Below the pieces are notes generated by a model. That model saw only the letters and a program-made list of their open reading frames with translations. It did not search any database and had not been told where the DNA came from. This document shows positions 11,630 through 22,968 of a stretch of 64,000 bases of DNA, one piece after another. This DNA is from Physcia stellaris (Eukaryota; Ascomycota; Lecanoromycetes; Caliciales; Physciaceae), in assembly GCA_018902385.1 (NCBI GenBank), contig JABSSW010000048.1:124001-188000 (forward strand), written 5' to 3'. How positions within the stretch are numbered: the first letter of the stretch is position 1; every line of letters begins with the position of its first letter. The position numbers were made by a program, and so were the translations under genes.

Positions 11630-13054
11630 TCTCGATGGTCTTCAGCTAAACTGCAGACGGGGTGTTTTCGACATTGACGACCGGCGATCGCATGTACATA
11701 TCAACGGGTCGCAGTCACTGCATGATGGATATTTACGGCGGATCAGACCTTTCGCACTGACACGACTTCAACAGTCTAGCCACGATAGGCATTCAACGTC
11801 GCCGATGAAATGAGGCTGACTCCTGAGATGGACAAACCCCAGAAGTCTGATCATTTCGGTTCGGCCACAACAGTGCCCCGTTCTTCTACGGTACCTTTGA
11901 ATATTTTCAGCCCCGAAATGCCATGATGGATCGTCTTGTGTCCTCACCGTTTAATTAGCATCTCACGTAGTAACGGTGTGATCTTGTGGAAGCGTGTAGG
12001 TATTGCGTAAGAAAGCGATCGCTCTTATTCCATCCCAACAGTGATAAGGTAAGGAAGACTAGGTAGGTACGCACGTACGTATGATTGCGACTAATGGACG
12101 GGAATGGCCTCGTTCCCTAGATAAGTGCTCGAAAGCGTAAGTACCTTGATTGGTGAGTTGGAAAAGAATTGTTATGACGACGCGAACGGTCAGATCGACG
12201 CATCTGACAGCTGCACGCGGAACAATCTTAGATGCCCCTGTTCAATGGACCGAGGCACGTTTTGCTGCGTTGTATCTCGATCTTCCCCGCAGTCGATTGG
12301 CGAGTTTGTCAGGTAGTTCAATGGATTATGGCGCAGGGGGCGCATAATGGAAGCCGAAAGTGAGTCGAGATATATGCAAGAGGTCCATTCTGGAAGGGAA
12401 GAAAGGGGCCAAATGATGAAATGATTATCTGGCGGGTATATCGAGGTCGAATGATCTTGCTCGTGAGATCGCTAATCTCCATCGGAACGTTAAACAGACT
12501 GGCGGGTATCTGGATGTCAGATCCCCCCCTAGATCGACGCTAATCGGATCCCTACATGACCGGCATCGCTTTCTATTCGCACACACGACTTCAACATCGC
12601 CATCTTCGCCTCATAGACTGACCATGATTCGTCATTCGAGAACAAAGCGGAAGTCGTTTCCACCCCAGGAGGATGCTGTTCCTTACACACCTTTGTCAGA
12701 CGCCGGGAATACCACCAACTCCCTCAGCGCCTGTGGCCCTCCACGGGAGTCTAGGAGCATCAGGTAGTAACCAGCTTTCGAGCCACCAGTCACCAGTGAC
12801 ATTAGTTCCTCCACAGCGCCTCCTTGGCTTAAGGCAATCCTAAATATCCCCGAAACCCCGACCGCGACTCGCGCTTCCATGTGCACCCGTATTCTCCAAG
12901 GATGCAATCTGCACTCTTCCGAGGAGCGCTCCTCCTTCAAATCATAAGTCCAACCGATATATAGTTTCGCTATCGGTACCCTCTGTAGCCGACTCTTGCT
13001 TACTACTCCTTTACACACCATCCTTGTTTCCTCTTCAAATTGACAAGCTCCACA
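11630..13054. other. 1.4 kb upstream region of the DASH cryptochrome gene
   Basis: No gene is supported. GATC/GATCG words cluster at about 12,440-12,550 (for example near 12,458, 12,466 and 12,531). They resemble loosely the GATC/CGAT-type light-response elements bound by White Collar factors, which would suit a light-regulated cryptochrome gene. This is inference from short words only. Confidence 0.4.
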
Positions 13055-15083
13055 ATGTCTTCTCCCCGGGTCCTAATATATCTCTTGAGGCGCGATCTAC
13101 GGTTTGCTGACAACCCCATTCTGAACGAAGTCTCCAAAACTTTCCAACAGTCGCAACACCCTTATACCCATTTTCTTCCCATTTATGTTTTTGCTGCCCA
13201 GCAAGTCGAAGTCTCGGGCTTTCTGTCATCAGATTCGGAACGATCGCCATATCCTGAAGCTAGATCGGTCACGGGATCGTTCTGGAGATGCGGCCGTCAT
13301 AGAGCAGAATTCCTAGCGGAAACTGTTTGGGATTTGAAGCAGTCTCTGGAAGGGTTGCACAGCGGACTTGTCATTCGAGTTGGCTTAATACGTCATGTTG
13401 TCAAAGAGTTGCTGGTAGCTTTCAAGAAAAACAATACGGAGCTTGCTGGAGTTTGGATGACGGAAGAGGAGGGTGTTGAGGAAAAGAAGGAGGAAGGAGA
13501 TGTACGCAAAATCACGAAGGATGCCAACATTGACTTCAAGCTTTGGGTTGACGAGAAATACTATGTGGATGAGTGAGCACGAACCTCTTGATAGACTTTT
13601 TGAAAACAAAGCTGACTATTTTCTAGTCGAGATGTTCCCTTTTCTAATGCCAAAGAGCTCCCGGATATTTTTACAACCTACCGTAAACAAGTCGAGCCTC
13701 TCCGCGATGCCCCTCGCCGGACACTTCCTGCCCCCTCCCAACTTCCACCTCTACCCCCTTCAATACCTCCACAACTAGCGCCTTTCACCATTCCAGATAC
13801 ATTGACTGACCTTGTCTCCGCTCTCCACAAACCCCTGGATTCATCGCTTGGCCTTAACAAAGTCCCTACGATGCCTCCCTCTGCCACCTCCGCACACCCC
13901 TTCCACGGCGGCGAAAACGCTGGCCACGAACGTATCAAACACCTCATTACAAGCGGCAGCATGACAGCCTACAAAGATACACGCAATGGCACCCTCGGTG
14001 CCGATTTCAGCACTAAGCTCTCGGCCTGGCTTGCTCTCGGCTGTGTCACCGCGCGGCAGATTCACACGTACCTCCTCGCATTCGAAGATGGGACCACTGA
14101 CCTCGGCAAGGGCGTGCAGGGCTACGGGAAGGGTGAAAACAAAGGAACCGCCGCCGTCCGCTTTGAGCTCCTCTGGCGGGACTACTTCCGTCTGACAACC
14201 CGCAAATTTGGCCCCCGCCTCTTCCGTATCTCGGGCTTCAAAGCTGACGATAGCTACTCGTGGAAGTACGCCACTCCGAAAGACCCCGAAACGGAAAAGG
14301 TCGTGCAACGCTTCCTGGAGGGAAGGACAGGAAATGGCTTCATCGATGCCAGCATGCGGGAACTCTACTTGACAGGTACGTGCCTCGCAGCCTTTTCTTC
14401 TTCCAGCTCTCCCCAACCGAGTAATAGGAGCGTTCAGCTCAAGAGATGTCCCGAAACTCAATGCTTACTCGACAATGGAAACGCTGACTCCGAAACCGTA
14501 AATAGGCTACACCTCGAATCGTCTCCGGCAAAACGTCGCCAGCTTCCTCGCCAAACACCTCGGTATCGACTGGCGCATCGGCGCGGAATGGTACGAATGC
14601 CTGCTGATCGATTATGACCTTAGCAGCAACTGGGGCAATTGGCAGTACAACGCTGGCGTAGGCAACGATCCCCGGGAGGCTAGGGTGTTCAACCCGGTCA
14701 AGCAGGCGTTCGACTACGATCCCAAGGGTGAGTATGTCAAGATGTGGGTTGAGGAGTTGAGGGGGTTGGACGATTTGCAGCTGCTGTTCCAGCCGTGGAA
14801 GATGGATGAAGATACGAGGAAGGAAAGGAGATTGGAGGAGAGTGAGATGGTGCGGGAGCCGTTGAAGAGAATTGACTTTCATGTCAAGAGGGGTGGGAAT
14901 GGTGGCGGACGAGGAGGGAGAGGCGGAAAAGGGGGTTGGAGAGGAGGTAGTAGAGGAGGTGGCGGAGGTGGCGGAGGTGGCGGAGGCGGAGGTGGGTTCA
15001 GTGGAAGAGGTAGGGGCGAGAAGTCTAGGGGACAGAGTAGGAGGGGGAAGATGGATCAGGCGAGAGATATGGGCGTTGTATAG
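13055..15083 (+). CDS. DASH-type cryptochrome with glycine/arginine-rich tail
   Basis: Flavoprotein of the photolyase/cryptochrome family; DASH members bind FAD and an antenna pterin and repair CPDs in single-stranded or looped DNA, with a light-signalling role in some fungi. Exons 13055-13572, 13627-14375 and 14506-15083 give 614 aa. The ATG at 13055 starts [20 protein letters not shown], the family N-terminus. Intron 1 (54 bp) falls in YYVD-DRDVPF and intron 2 (130 bp) in YLTG-YTSNR. The FAD-binding core is complete by eye: [69 protein letters not shown] and [13 protein letters not shown]. The last 80 residues are RGG-like with a long glycine run, as in other fungal DASH proteins, suggesting nucleic-acid binding. 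Confidence 0.95.
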
Positions 15084-15456
15084 TTTTCCCCTTGTTATCT
15101 AGCTGTTGTATATCATGACGTCGATTGCCATCAGTATTCAATTGTTTCTCTCATCCATTGGCTCTGTGCGTATAATCTAATCTGGAATACAGGATGCTCG
15201 TCCTCCGGTGGTTCGTCCAATGCTAGTATCACGAACTGACAAGCTGGCGTGCAAAGACCATATTTCTTGAACCTCATTCCTACCTTCAGAGAACGTGAAG
15301 AAATGAACAGTATTCCATCAGCAAGTCAAACCAGTTTCCATTCTCACGAGCTGTAGAACTACACACTCCACCCCAGCAAACACATCGCTCTGCAACAAAG
15401 GTCTGACAAAAGCAGAACGAAAGGCAATTATCTCTGTCTTCTCTCCTCATTCCCAT
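15084..15456. other. Convergent intergenic region
   Basis: Tail-to-tail gap between the cryptochrome and the acid phosphatase; it should hold both 3' UTRs. Nothing else is visible. Confidence 0.5.
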
Positions 15457-17623
15457 TCACTGATGCAGAAAAGTGATTCTCCCCGGCGCCTCAGGTCCAA
15501 GTCCACACAGCTCCCTGAAATCACCCACCTGCTCGCCTCTCCTCTTCACGTGCGCCAAAAACTCATCAAGCGGACAGCTCGACCCTGGACCTGAATTCGA
15601 GCAGCCCGGCAACACGACGATGCCGTCGTTGATGTTGATTCGGACGAAAGTACCATTATGAGGCCTGAAGTGCTGGGGAGGGGTTTGGTGGTGCTGTTTG
15701 CGGTCGTGGATGTGATTGTGTTGGTGCGGAGAGCTGGGTTTGTTGGACGCTGGTGAGGGATGGTCGGGAGAGTCAGGGAGGCAGGTCAGGCGCTCGAGGA
15801 TGATACGGCCGCCCATGGGGACGACTTGGGAGGTACGCCATGCTCGCGTCGGTGGACGGTGCCTGACCGGGAGGTGGGTAGGTGAGTGCATGATGTCGAG
15901 GGCTGCGAGCATGGGAATGATGTCTCCGTCGTGGACACTGTCAATGTTGATTTTTAGCTGAGCACGCCTGCATTAATGTCGTTTTCACGATGTACGAGAG
16001 GGCTATAACTCTTGCTCTTATCCCGTGGTCTGGTATGGTGCAATTGTGCCTCTGATGTATTGCCACTTTCAAACTCATCAAGGCAAGACGGGTACCACCT
16101 CATGACATAAGACATAAAGCATATGAATGTGACATGAAAGAAGTTATCATCTCCTGATTCAGTCCCAAGTCGGGTAAACGTACGTGTATCCTTGAGACAT
16201 TGCACGACTTGGTACCAGGCCACGGGATAAGGATACCACGATCTGTTCGCGGAGAATATAGGGGGAATATCGATATCTTACAAGCTAAAGAACAGCCTCC
16301 CAGCATCTGGTCCCTTTTCCAGTAGGTTAGCTGTAGCATTGAGCCAGAGCCAACCCATGGCGGGTCCAAAGCGATTGCCAGGCCCAGATCGATAGTAGTG
16401 GAGTATATCTCTCGCATACTGGAAATTGTACCAATCCTCATGAGTAAAGACGTTACACCATGGAGACTCTCCACGAGCCAAAATCTCAAAGCCACACATT
16501 TCTTGCATCGTGTAGACCTCTCTCTCGGTAAAGACTATACCAGGATTTTCCTCCTGAAGACGCTGGCTTATCTGAGGCAAGTAAGTAGCTGAGAAATCCC
16601 TAAGCTGCGTGTAACCGAGATCATGTCCAAGAATGAGGTCTGTCCGGTAATTCAAGCAGGTGTCTTGAGGGGTCAACGTATCAGCTCCTAAACCAGGAGA
16701 ATTGGAGATGATGTGCAGGTTTGCAGATTCTGAAGCCCAATCGTGGCCGAAAAACCCTGTTGAGAAGTAACGCGCTGTTTCTACCACCCGGGTTGTAGAG
16801 CTCGCCCAAAGATTAACTATGGGAAAATTGAAATTGGGGGCAAGAAGATGATGGTAACGAGTCCGTAACTTAGTCCCCGTACGAAATGCAGATAGGCTCC
16901 CAGCATATGGCCCAATCTTGGTAAGCTGGCCGTGCTGAGTTAGAGGATCTGTGAGCTCGGTGAGTATGATCGTAATGTGAGCAAGCCATGGAGGTCCTCA
17001 CCGTTGCTAAAGTACTCCCACTGATTGACAAATCCAAGCGCGCCTGTGAAGGTAGTATTGGAGTCTCTGATACGCTGAAGGAGATCAAGCATCCCTGCTC
17101 AGGCGTTAGTCAACAGACGTGGAACGTCCTTCATATCTTCTGAAGGCATAGCAAAGATGTATTGACCTACGACCACCGGAACTGATCGTTGGGTATCGTT
17201 CAGCGTGTCTTGACATCTGTTTCCAGATGTTGTTGTTTAGCTTATTCCCCACAACCCTTTCCTCTGAGGTTCAACACTCCCATACTCGCAGGCACTGACC
17301 ATATGGATTTGTTCGACTTTACATCCTGCTGGAGGTCCGATGTCTTCTCCCACGGTACCGTCCAATTTCTTGATCCAAGGTCCGTTGCCTCCAGCATGGT
17401 AGAGCATATCCCATGATGCCGCAGCGCCACTTGGAGCGTGAATATTGTGTGACCATGGCCAGATATTGTATTGGCCTTCCGCTAGCCAGCCTGATTCCCA
17501 GCTCTTCGCAAAATCGGCTACTGCAGACCTCCATGGGGCGGTAGTTCCCCAACTTCGAGGTTGAAGGGCATAGATACCAGCGCAGATGAGCCCGGCCAAA
17601 GCGTAGATTGTGAAGGTCCTCAT
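15457..17623 (-). CDS. Histidine acid phosphatase / phytase-like, secreted
   Basis: Hydrolyses phosphomonoesters, possibly inositol phosphates, outside the cell or in the wall. Five exons are inferred: 17623-17300, 17216-about 17174, 17094-17002, 16948-16282 and 15937-15457, for about 535 aa. The N-terminus MRTFTIYALAGLICAGIYAL is a signal peptide. After intron 1 the active-site loop reads MSRHAERYP (about residues 109-117), so the usual RHGxRxP has Ala for Gly. The second catalytic motif is FVHDGDI (about 376-382), formed across intron 4. Other family blocks are NGPWIKKLDG, FTGALGFVNQWEYF, HGQLTKIGPYAGSL and the C-terminal CPLDEFLAHVKRR with DFRELCGL. Introns are 83, about 79, 53 and an unusually long 344 bp. 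The exon 2 donor is the least certain boundary (17174 or 17177). Confidence 0.88.
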
Positions 17624-18337
17624 CTGGGCTCTGCGCTGTCGCTTGATATCTTTCGGTGCTTGTCTATAGGTTTCGCTTCGTCATCGTTGCATGGACTGGA
17701 TAATGTCGTTCCATTTCTGGAGGTGAGAAGCCTCCAAGTGTCGACTGGGAATTTTCCACTGCAACGAGAAGAGGTTATTCTTAGCCAGGCGCGGCATAGA
17801 GCTTCATAGCGACTTCAGCCCTCGTTCGCCACCGCTTACCCGACATTGGAGTCGGAAAGAAACAGCTGACGGTGCCCGATCAATATGATAACAAAGGCAA
17901 AGAACCTACTCTCTCGTAGAACAAGAAGGTGCTAGTTCAAATCCATTCTACGTTATTATTCCCTGATACAGGTTCGGGGTGGTGATCAGGCCAGCATTGA
18001 TGATCTAGTAGTTGGCTGGATTTTGTTCAACTCTTGACATTATCAAGCGATCCCCTTGGCAAGGTTCGTCCATTATTAGTAGCCGGTTGATGTTGCATGG
18101 CATGACTGTATGTCAGAAATGAACACCCAAATCGGTACTTCGGATGTCAACACCCTAGTACTACTGTAGTACTGGCCGTTGCTAAAACCTACAATGAGTC
18201 AAGGTTCTGACTCATGCGTCATGCCAGAGACATAAACAGGCAATTTCACGGTAGTGGTTTCATATCATTCATCAATTTTAGCTCTCGATATCTACATACA
18301 TTATTTCCCCTTGCCTGTTCCGATATCCCAAGCTGCA
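17624..18337. other. Divergent promoter region
   Basis: About 710 bp between the phosphatase (-) and the acetyltransferase (+). A stretch near 17,905-17,950 has a tRNA B-box-like word but does not fold into a tRNA by eye. No other feature is visible. Confidence 0.45.
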
Positions 18338-19162
18338 ATGCCTGTGATCCTTCAGGAGTGCACTGAAGAAGACGCCGAACGTATCGCCGAAGTTACATAT
18401 GCTGCCTTCGCTGACGATGTTTGGGGCCGTATCATGTTTCCCATGAGGCCTCCTCCAGGCGTTGACACTCCAACCATAAGACGATATCGGAGACTCATAA
18501 GCGAAGAACCTAATGTTTTCCTAATGAAAGGAGTAGATTCGGATACCAATCAAATGGTGGGCTTCGCGCGCTGGGAACTGAACCTTGAATTTAAATCAGA
18601 GGCCGAATGGGATACCAAGGCAAAAAGAGAGTGGGACGAAGGCACCAATGCTGCCGCTGCGGACTTTTTGATTGCTTCGGTTGTTGAGAAAGACCGAGAG
18701 TACATGGGAGGAGTACCTCATCTCTGTAGGTGGTTTTAACCTGACCTGCTCTTGCAGGATTTCTGACATGAGATCGTACAGGCCTAGGTCTGCTGGACGT
18801 GCATCCAGATTATCAGCGTAAAGGTGTAGGCAGAATGCTTGTCGAATGGGGTATAAAAGTGGCTGATGAGAAGGGAATCCCATGCTGGCTGCAGGCTACG
18901 CCTCAAGGGGCTGGGTGAGTATTCTCAGAGCGTTTGCTTGTCTCCAAACTTCATTCGGACCGCTAGAGGTCCCAGCTGTGCACTTCGACGCTCATATGTG
19001 ATTGGAAACGCTGACTTCGATATTCGAAACAGTCTCTACCACAAGCTTGGATTCGAGAATGTAGGAAATATGGATATCGATATGTCGAGATTTGGGGGAG
19101 AGGGTATTTACCGATACCTCTGCATGATACGACCAGTAAAGGGTGTAGGAAGTGGCACTTGA
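18338..19162 (+). CDS. GNAT-family N-acetyltransferase
   Basis: Transfers acetyl from acetyl-CoA to an unknown amine or protein. Exons 18338-18725, 18782-18914 and 19033-19162 give 216 aa; introns are 56 and 118 bp (donors GTAGGT, GTGAGT). It starts MPVILQECTEEDAERIAEVT, the usual beta-1/alpha-1 of fungal GNAT proteins. The acetyl-CoA loop spans exon 2: LGLLDVHPDYQRKGVGRMLVEW, with the Q/RxxGxG/A motif as QRKGVG. Exon 3 opens with LYHKLGFENVG, the conserved helix before the last strands. Substrate is not predictable. It converges with rpr2, with only 58 bp between the stop codons. Confidence 0.85.
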
Positions 19163-19220
19163 TAGCTTGATTTGGGAGGTCTGGATGCATTTCCCACCTC
19201 ATGGACAAAATCGATGAAGA

Positions 19221-19799
19221 TCAAGGCCTACCGTTTGGCTGCTGCAGTCGATCTTTTTTCTTCCGCTGCCGCTCTGCTCCTACTGGTGCTCTTCTTGAAG
19301 CCCCACAGATCTTGCAGGTGACAACAAGTATATTAGCCCATGGTTTTCTCCCACCTCGACTGGTGTTCTCAATCTTGCTACTTGATGTTGACCCTGGTAT
19401 CAGGGGACTCTCACAGTGTCGGCAGAATGAATGCTTAATGCTAGAGGAAAGCCTAATTTGACTCTTCAAGGAGACAGCTCGAAGATGGGACATCAAACGT
19501 TGGCTTTGACCTATCTTGGTGGATGAACCGTTCTGCTCAAGACCCTGCTGCTGATTTGGGATATTGGAAACACTTGAGGCCACAGGCCCAACGACAGTAG
19601 ACGTTTCCTGTGGAGATACGTCAATTGGCAGTTTTTCCTCTGTCGCCTTCGTTGAAGCTTGCTCCCCATTTGCGGCCTTTTCTGGATAGCCCCCATCCTC
19701 TTTCGACACTTGAGATAGGTAATTAGCAGCTTGGTATAGGAAGGTTATACGCGAGTGAATATGTTTGTGTGGTACTCGGTTATCCTTTTTCTTTCCCAT
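19221..19799 (-). CDS. rpr2: RNase P protein subunit Rpr2/Rpp21
   Basis: Subunit of nuclear RNase P, which trims 5' leaders of pre-tRNAs. Intronless, 192 aa. I took the ATG at 19799, giving MGKKKDNRVPHKHIHSRITF, which matches the family start (R-x-x-H-x-H-x-R-I-x-F-L-Y-Q-A-A); an earlier in-frame ATG at 19883 would add 28 residues of no family character. A low-complexity linker follows. The zinc ribbon has paired cysteines FCRHCESPLIPGST and TCKICGASRRAPVG. The Snm1 subunit of RNase MRP shares this domain, but the N-terminal block fits Rpr2 better. Confidence 0.88.
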   Translation of the reverse strand: MGKKKDNRVPHKHIHSRITFLYQAANYLSQVSKEDGGYPEKAANGEQASTKATEEKLPIDVSPQETSTVVGPVASSVSNIPNQQQGLEQNGSSTKIGQSQRLMSHLRAVSLKSQIRLSSSIKHSFCRHCESPLIPGSTSSSKIENTSRGGRKPWANILVVTCKICGASRRAPVGAERQRKKKDRLQQPNGRP

Positions 19800-20324
19800 A
19801 GCTCTGACGTGGTTGTGAAAGCTATCGATCTCCCTAGTAGAACAGCGAAGGCCTGATAGCGTAGTGCCTACGCCAGCTTTCAAAGTGAGAGGATCCTGAA
19901 GTCACTGGCTTAATGTCAGGAGTGTGAAAAAAAACTGTGACTCAGGGAGTCAGGGTCAGGGTCCTACAATATAGCTAGGGTTAGGGTCAACCGGCAACCT
20001 CAGTTAGCGTCAACCCTCAGCCGCTTGCAGCCTTTCTTTGCTCTCTCCCTCGTTCTTCAACTTTACATGCGACACATCTCCCGCCAAAACTCTGCCACTG
20101 TCTAAAACTATCAGGGCTTCGAGCGAGTTATCTCCTTTGCGAATCAGTCTTTGTTCTCTGCAAGTCCCTCAATCATCGGCCGCACATCACCGGAAACAGC
20201 ACACCAGGCACCCTCCTTCAACCACAACAAAACTTCCATCGACTCGGGCTTCGATTCCCTCGGTTTCACTTTTCTGTCATCTTTCGCATACCCCTTCTCC
20301 AGTCTATCCACGCCACTTTACACT
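19800..20324. promoter_or_regulatory. Shared rpr2-sub2 promoter with telobox-like motif
   Basis: The 525-bp gap drives two RNA-processing genes in opposite directions. At 19,976-19,986 it contains TAGGGTTAGGG, a telomere-repeat-like word (telobox), preceded by related AGGGTC repeats at about 19,944-19,963. Teloboxes are known in promoters of ribosome-biogenesis and RNA genes in several fungi and plants, where Tbf1/Myb-type proteins bind. A role here is inference. Confidence 0.4.
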
Positions 20325-22432
20325 ATGTCTCATGAGGAAGACCTTATCGACTACTCCGATGAGGAGCTCCAGACCAATGATGCCACTGCAACGGAGCCAG
20401 CGGCGGCTACAACCAACGGCGCTGCCAAAAAGGGCGATTTAACGGTATCAGGAGGCAATGCCGATAAGAAGGGTAGCTACGTTGGTATACACTCAACTGG
20501 GTTCCGCGATTTCCTGTTGAAGCCCGAATTACTGCGCGCCATCACGGACTGTGGCTTCGAACATCCATCGGAGGGTTAGTCATGACTTTCTTCCCAAGCT
20601 TTACCCTCAGTGCCACCGTATCCGTACAATCCGTCCATCTTTGCAGAAAGAGTCGCGTTGCTGTTGTTCGGACTTTCGGGCGGCCCACGGGAGTCTCCTT
20701 GGATGTAGCTTCACTGTATTTCGGCTGCAGGAAGCGACCATGGATCACTAGCGTGTCAAATGGATTTCACATCCCTTGTTATCGTTTATAATGATCAGAA
20801 GGTGTGGCCTCTGAAATGGCGCACTACCCGAGACTTCCAAGGCCGCTCGAGACATGCAGAGACCATGCCAGGCAAGCCTGTTGCTATGGATCCTCGGGCG
20901 GAAGTACGTGAAATATTTGTCGTGTTGGAGGTTGTGATTGCGGAAATCATTTCGAGTAATTGCAAAGATGGACGGATCCCGGAACGACATTGTGTCGTTA
21001 TATTCTGTTTCTTCGAGCGATTAAAGTCTAACTTCGGCCTCACATCATAGTCCAGCAAGTGTGCATCCCTCAAGCGATTCTTGGAACAGACGTCCTTTGC
21101 CAGGCCAAATCTGGACTTGGAAAAACAGCGGTCTTTGTGCTCACAACCTTGCAACAAGTCGAACCAGTACCTGGCGAGTGCGCTGTCCTTGTCATGTGCC
21201 ATACTCGCGAGCTTGCCTACCAAATCAAGAACGAGTACGCTCGATTCGCCAAATATATGCCGGAAGTCAAGACCGGAGTCTTCTATGGTGGAACACCAAT
21301 GCAAAAGGACATCGAAACCCTTTCAAATAAAGACACACACCCCCACATCATCGTTGCGACACCTGGTCGATTGAACGCACTGGTATGTAAACACCTCAGT
21401 CTCTTCTCCTCTAGGTACAAATCTCCAAACATACGATTATTGCTCAGCAGGGAGATCCTCCAGAAGAGATGTCTCAAGCTTTGGGAAACCTGATGGGCAA
21501 TGCTAACTCTGAACGACTTCTAGGTTCGTGAGAAAAAGCTTCGCCTGGGAAGTGTCAAGGTCTTCGTTCTCGATGAGTGCGATAAGATGTTAGATCAAAT
21601 TGGTAAGTAGTGTTGAAGAAGTCACAAGGACCAAAGCTAAACTGCTGCGAACAGACATGAGACGCGATGTTCAGGACATTTTCCGCGCTACCCCTACTCA
21701 AAAGCAGGTCATGATGTTCAGCGCCACGCTTTCTCAAGAAATCCGCCCTATTTGCAAGAAGTTCATGCAAAATCCACTTGAGATCTACGTCGATGATGAG
21801 ACAAAACTCACCCTTCACGGTCTGCAGCAATTCTATGTCAAGCTCAGCGAGTCAGAAAAGAACCGCAAACTCAACGAACTTCTGGATACACTTGAATTCA
21901 ACCAAGTTATCATCTTCGTCAAGAGCACCCTTCGTGCCACCGAGCTGGACAAGCTTCTGCGCGAGTGCAACTTTCCCTCAATTGCTGTTCACTCTGGTGT
22001 AAGCCAAGAAGAGCGGTAAGCTTAACTTCGTCATGATTAATTCATCGTCGCTCATACTGGTGGCATGTAGTATCAAACGCTACAAAGAATTCAAAGACTT
22101 CAACAAGCGCATCTGCGTTGCGACCGACGTGTTTGGGCGAGGTATTGACATTGAGCGAATCAACTTGGCCATCAACTACGATCTACCAGGAGATGCTGAC
22201 TCCTATCTCCATCGCGTGGGTCGTGCTGGCCGTTTCGGGACCAAAGGCCTTAGTATTTCGTTCGTGAGCAGTGATACAGACCAAGAAGTGTTGAAGGCGA
22301 TTGAGAAGCGATTTGAGGTGGCTTTGCCGTAAGTGAAAGCACACATTGGCACCGGACTAGTCCCGTACTGACTGTTGCAATAGGGAGTTTCCTGCAGATG
22401 GTGTCGACTCGAGCACCTACATGGCCAACTAG
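20325..22432 (+). CDS. sub2: ATP-dependent RNA helicase Sub2 (UAP56/DDX39B)
   Basis: DExD-box helicase needed for spliceosome assembly and, through TREX, for mRNA export. Exons 20325-20574, 21051-21382, 21524-21602, 21655-22015, 22071-22328 and 22384-22432 give 442 aa. It starts [15 protein letters not shown]. Motifs in order are the Q-motif region [16 protein letters not shown], Walker [26 protein letters not shown], the diagnostic DECD box, [21 protein letters not shown] and [10 protein letters not shown]. It ends SSTYMAN. Introns 2-5 are 52-141 bp, but intron 1 is 476 bp, long for this locus. It shares a promoter region with rpr2. Confidence 0.97.
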
Positions 22433-22968
22433 GTCGCAGTACTCGAACAACTTGCGACCTGTTACAAGTTTTTTTTCCATTTGGTCCGTCTCCCCTCTAG
22501 GATTCCAAAATTGCTTTAGACAGATGGGCTTCATTTTGCGGCAAGGATGCGGTTCATGCTAGTTACCTTGAAACGGCGACTTATGTATTCTAGGGATACG
22601 CAGTCAAGCTACACAAATGAATGTTGCTATTTCGCGTGACCCTTGGCCGGGCCTTACGAACTAGAGTGACCATATGGCTTCGTTCCATATCCGATGGCAT
22701 AACAGACAAGACAAGACACCAATATGCGCCTGAATGCACCGTTTAGCAGAGCAGAGATATATACATGAGTTAGTGCCAAATGTTGTAGAAGTACGATGTT
22801 GGTCCAAAAGTAGCATTCTTAACATTTCTGCCTGTAGACCTGACGGGCTGGGCATGATGACAACACTTACTGAAGATTGCGAATGCTAACTCCACGTTTG
22901 ATCTATTGGGTATCTTAATTTACTGTATCTCACATGAGATAGTCAAATGTCTCCTCTTCCTAAGCATG
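22433..22968. other. Convergent intergenic region
   Basis: 3' regions of sub2 (+) and the WBP11-like gene (-). Nothing else is visible. Confidence 0.5.

Noticed and set aside
13841-14461. Long minus-strand frame of 206 codons
   Set aside because: It is the reverse shadow of the cryptochrome exon, whose plus-strand protein is unmistakable.
17890-17955. Possible tRNA (word like AGTTCAAATCC)
   Set aside because: No acceptor stem, A box or cloverleaf could be made by eye.
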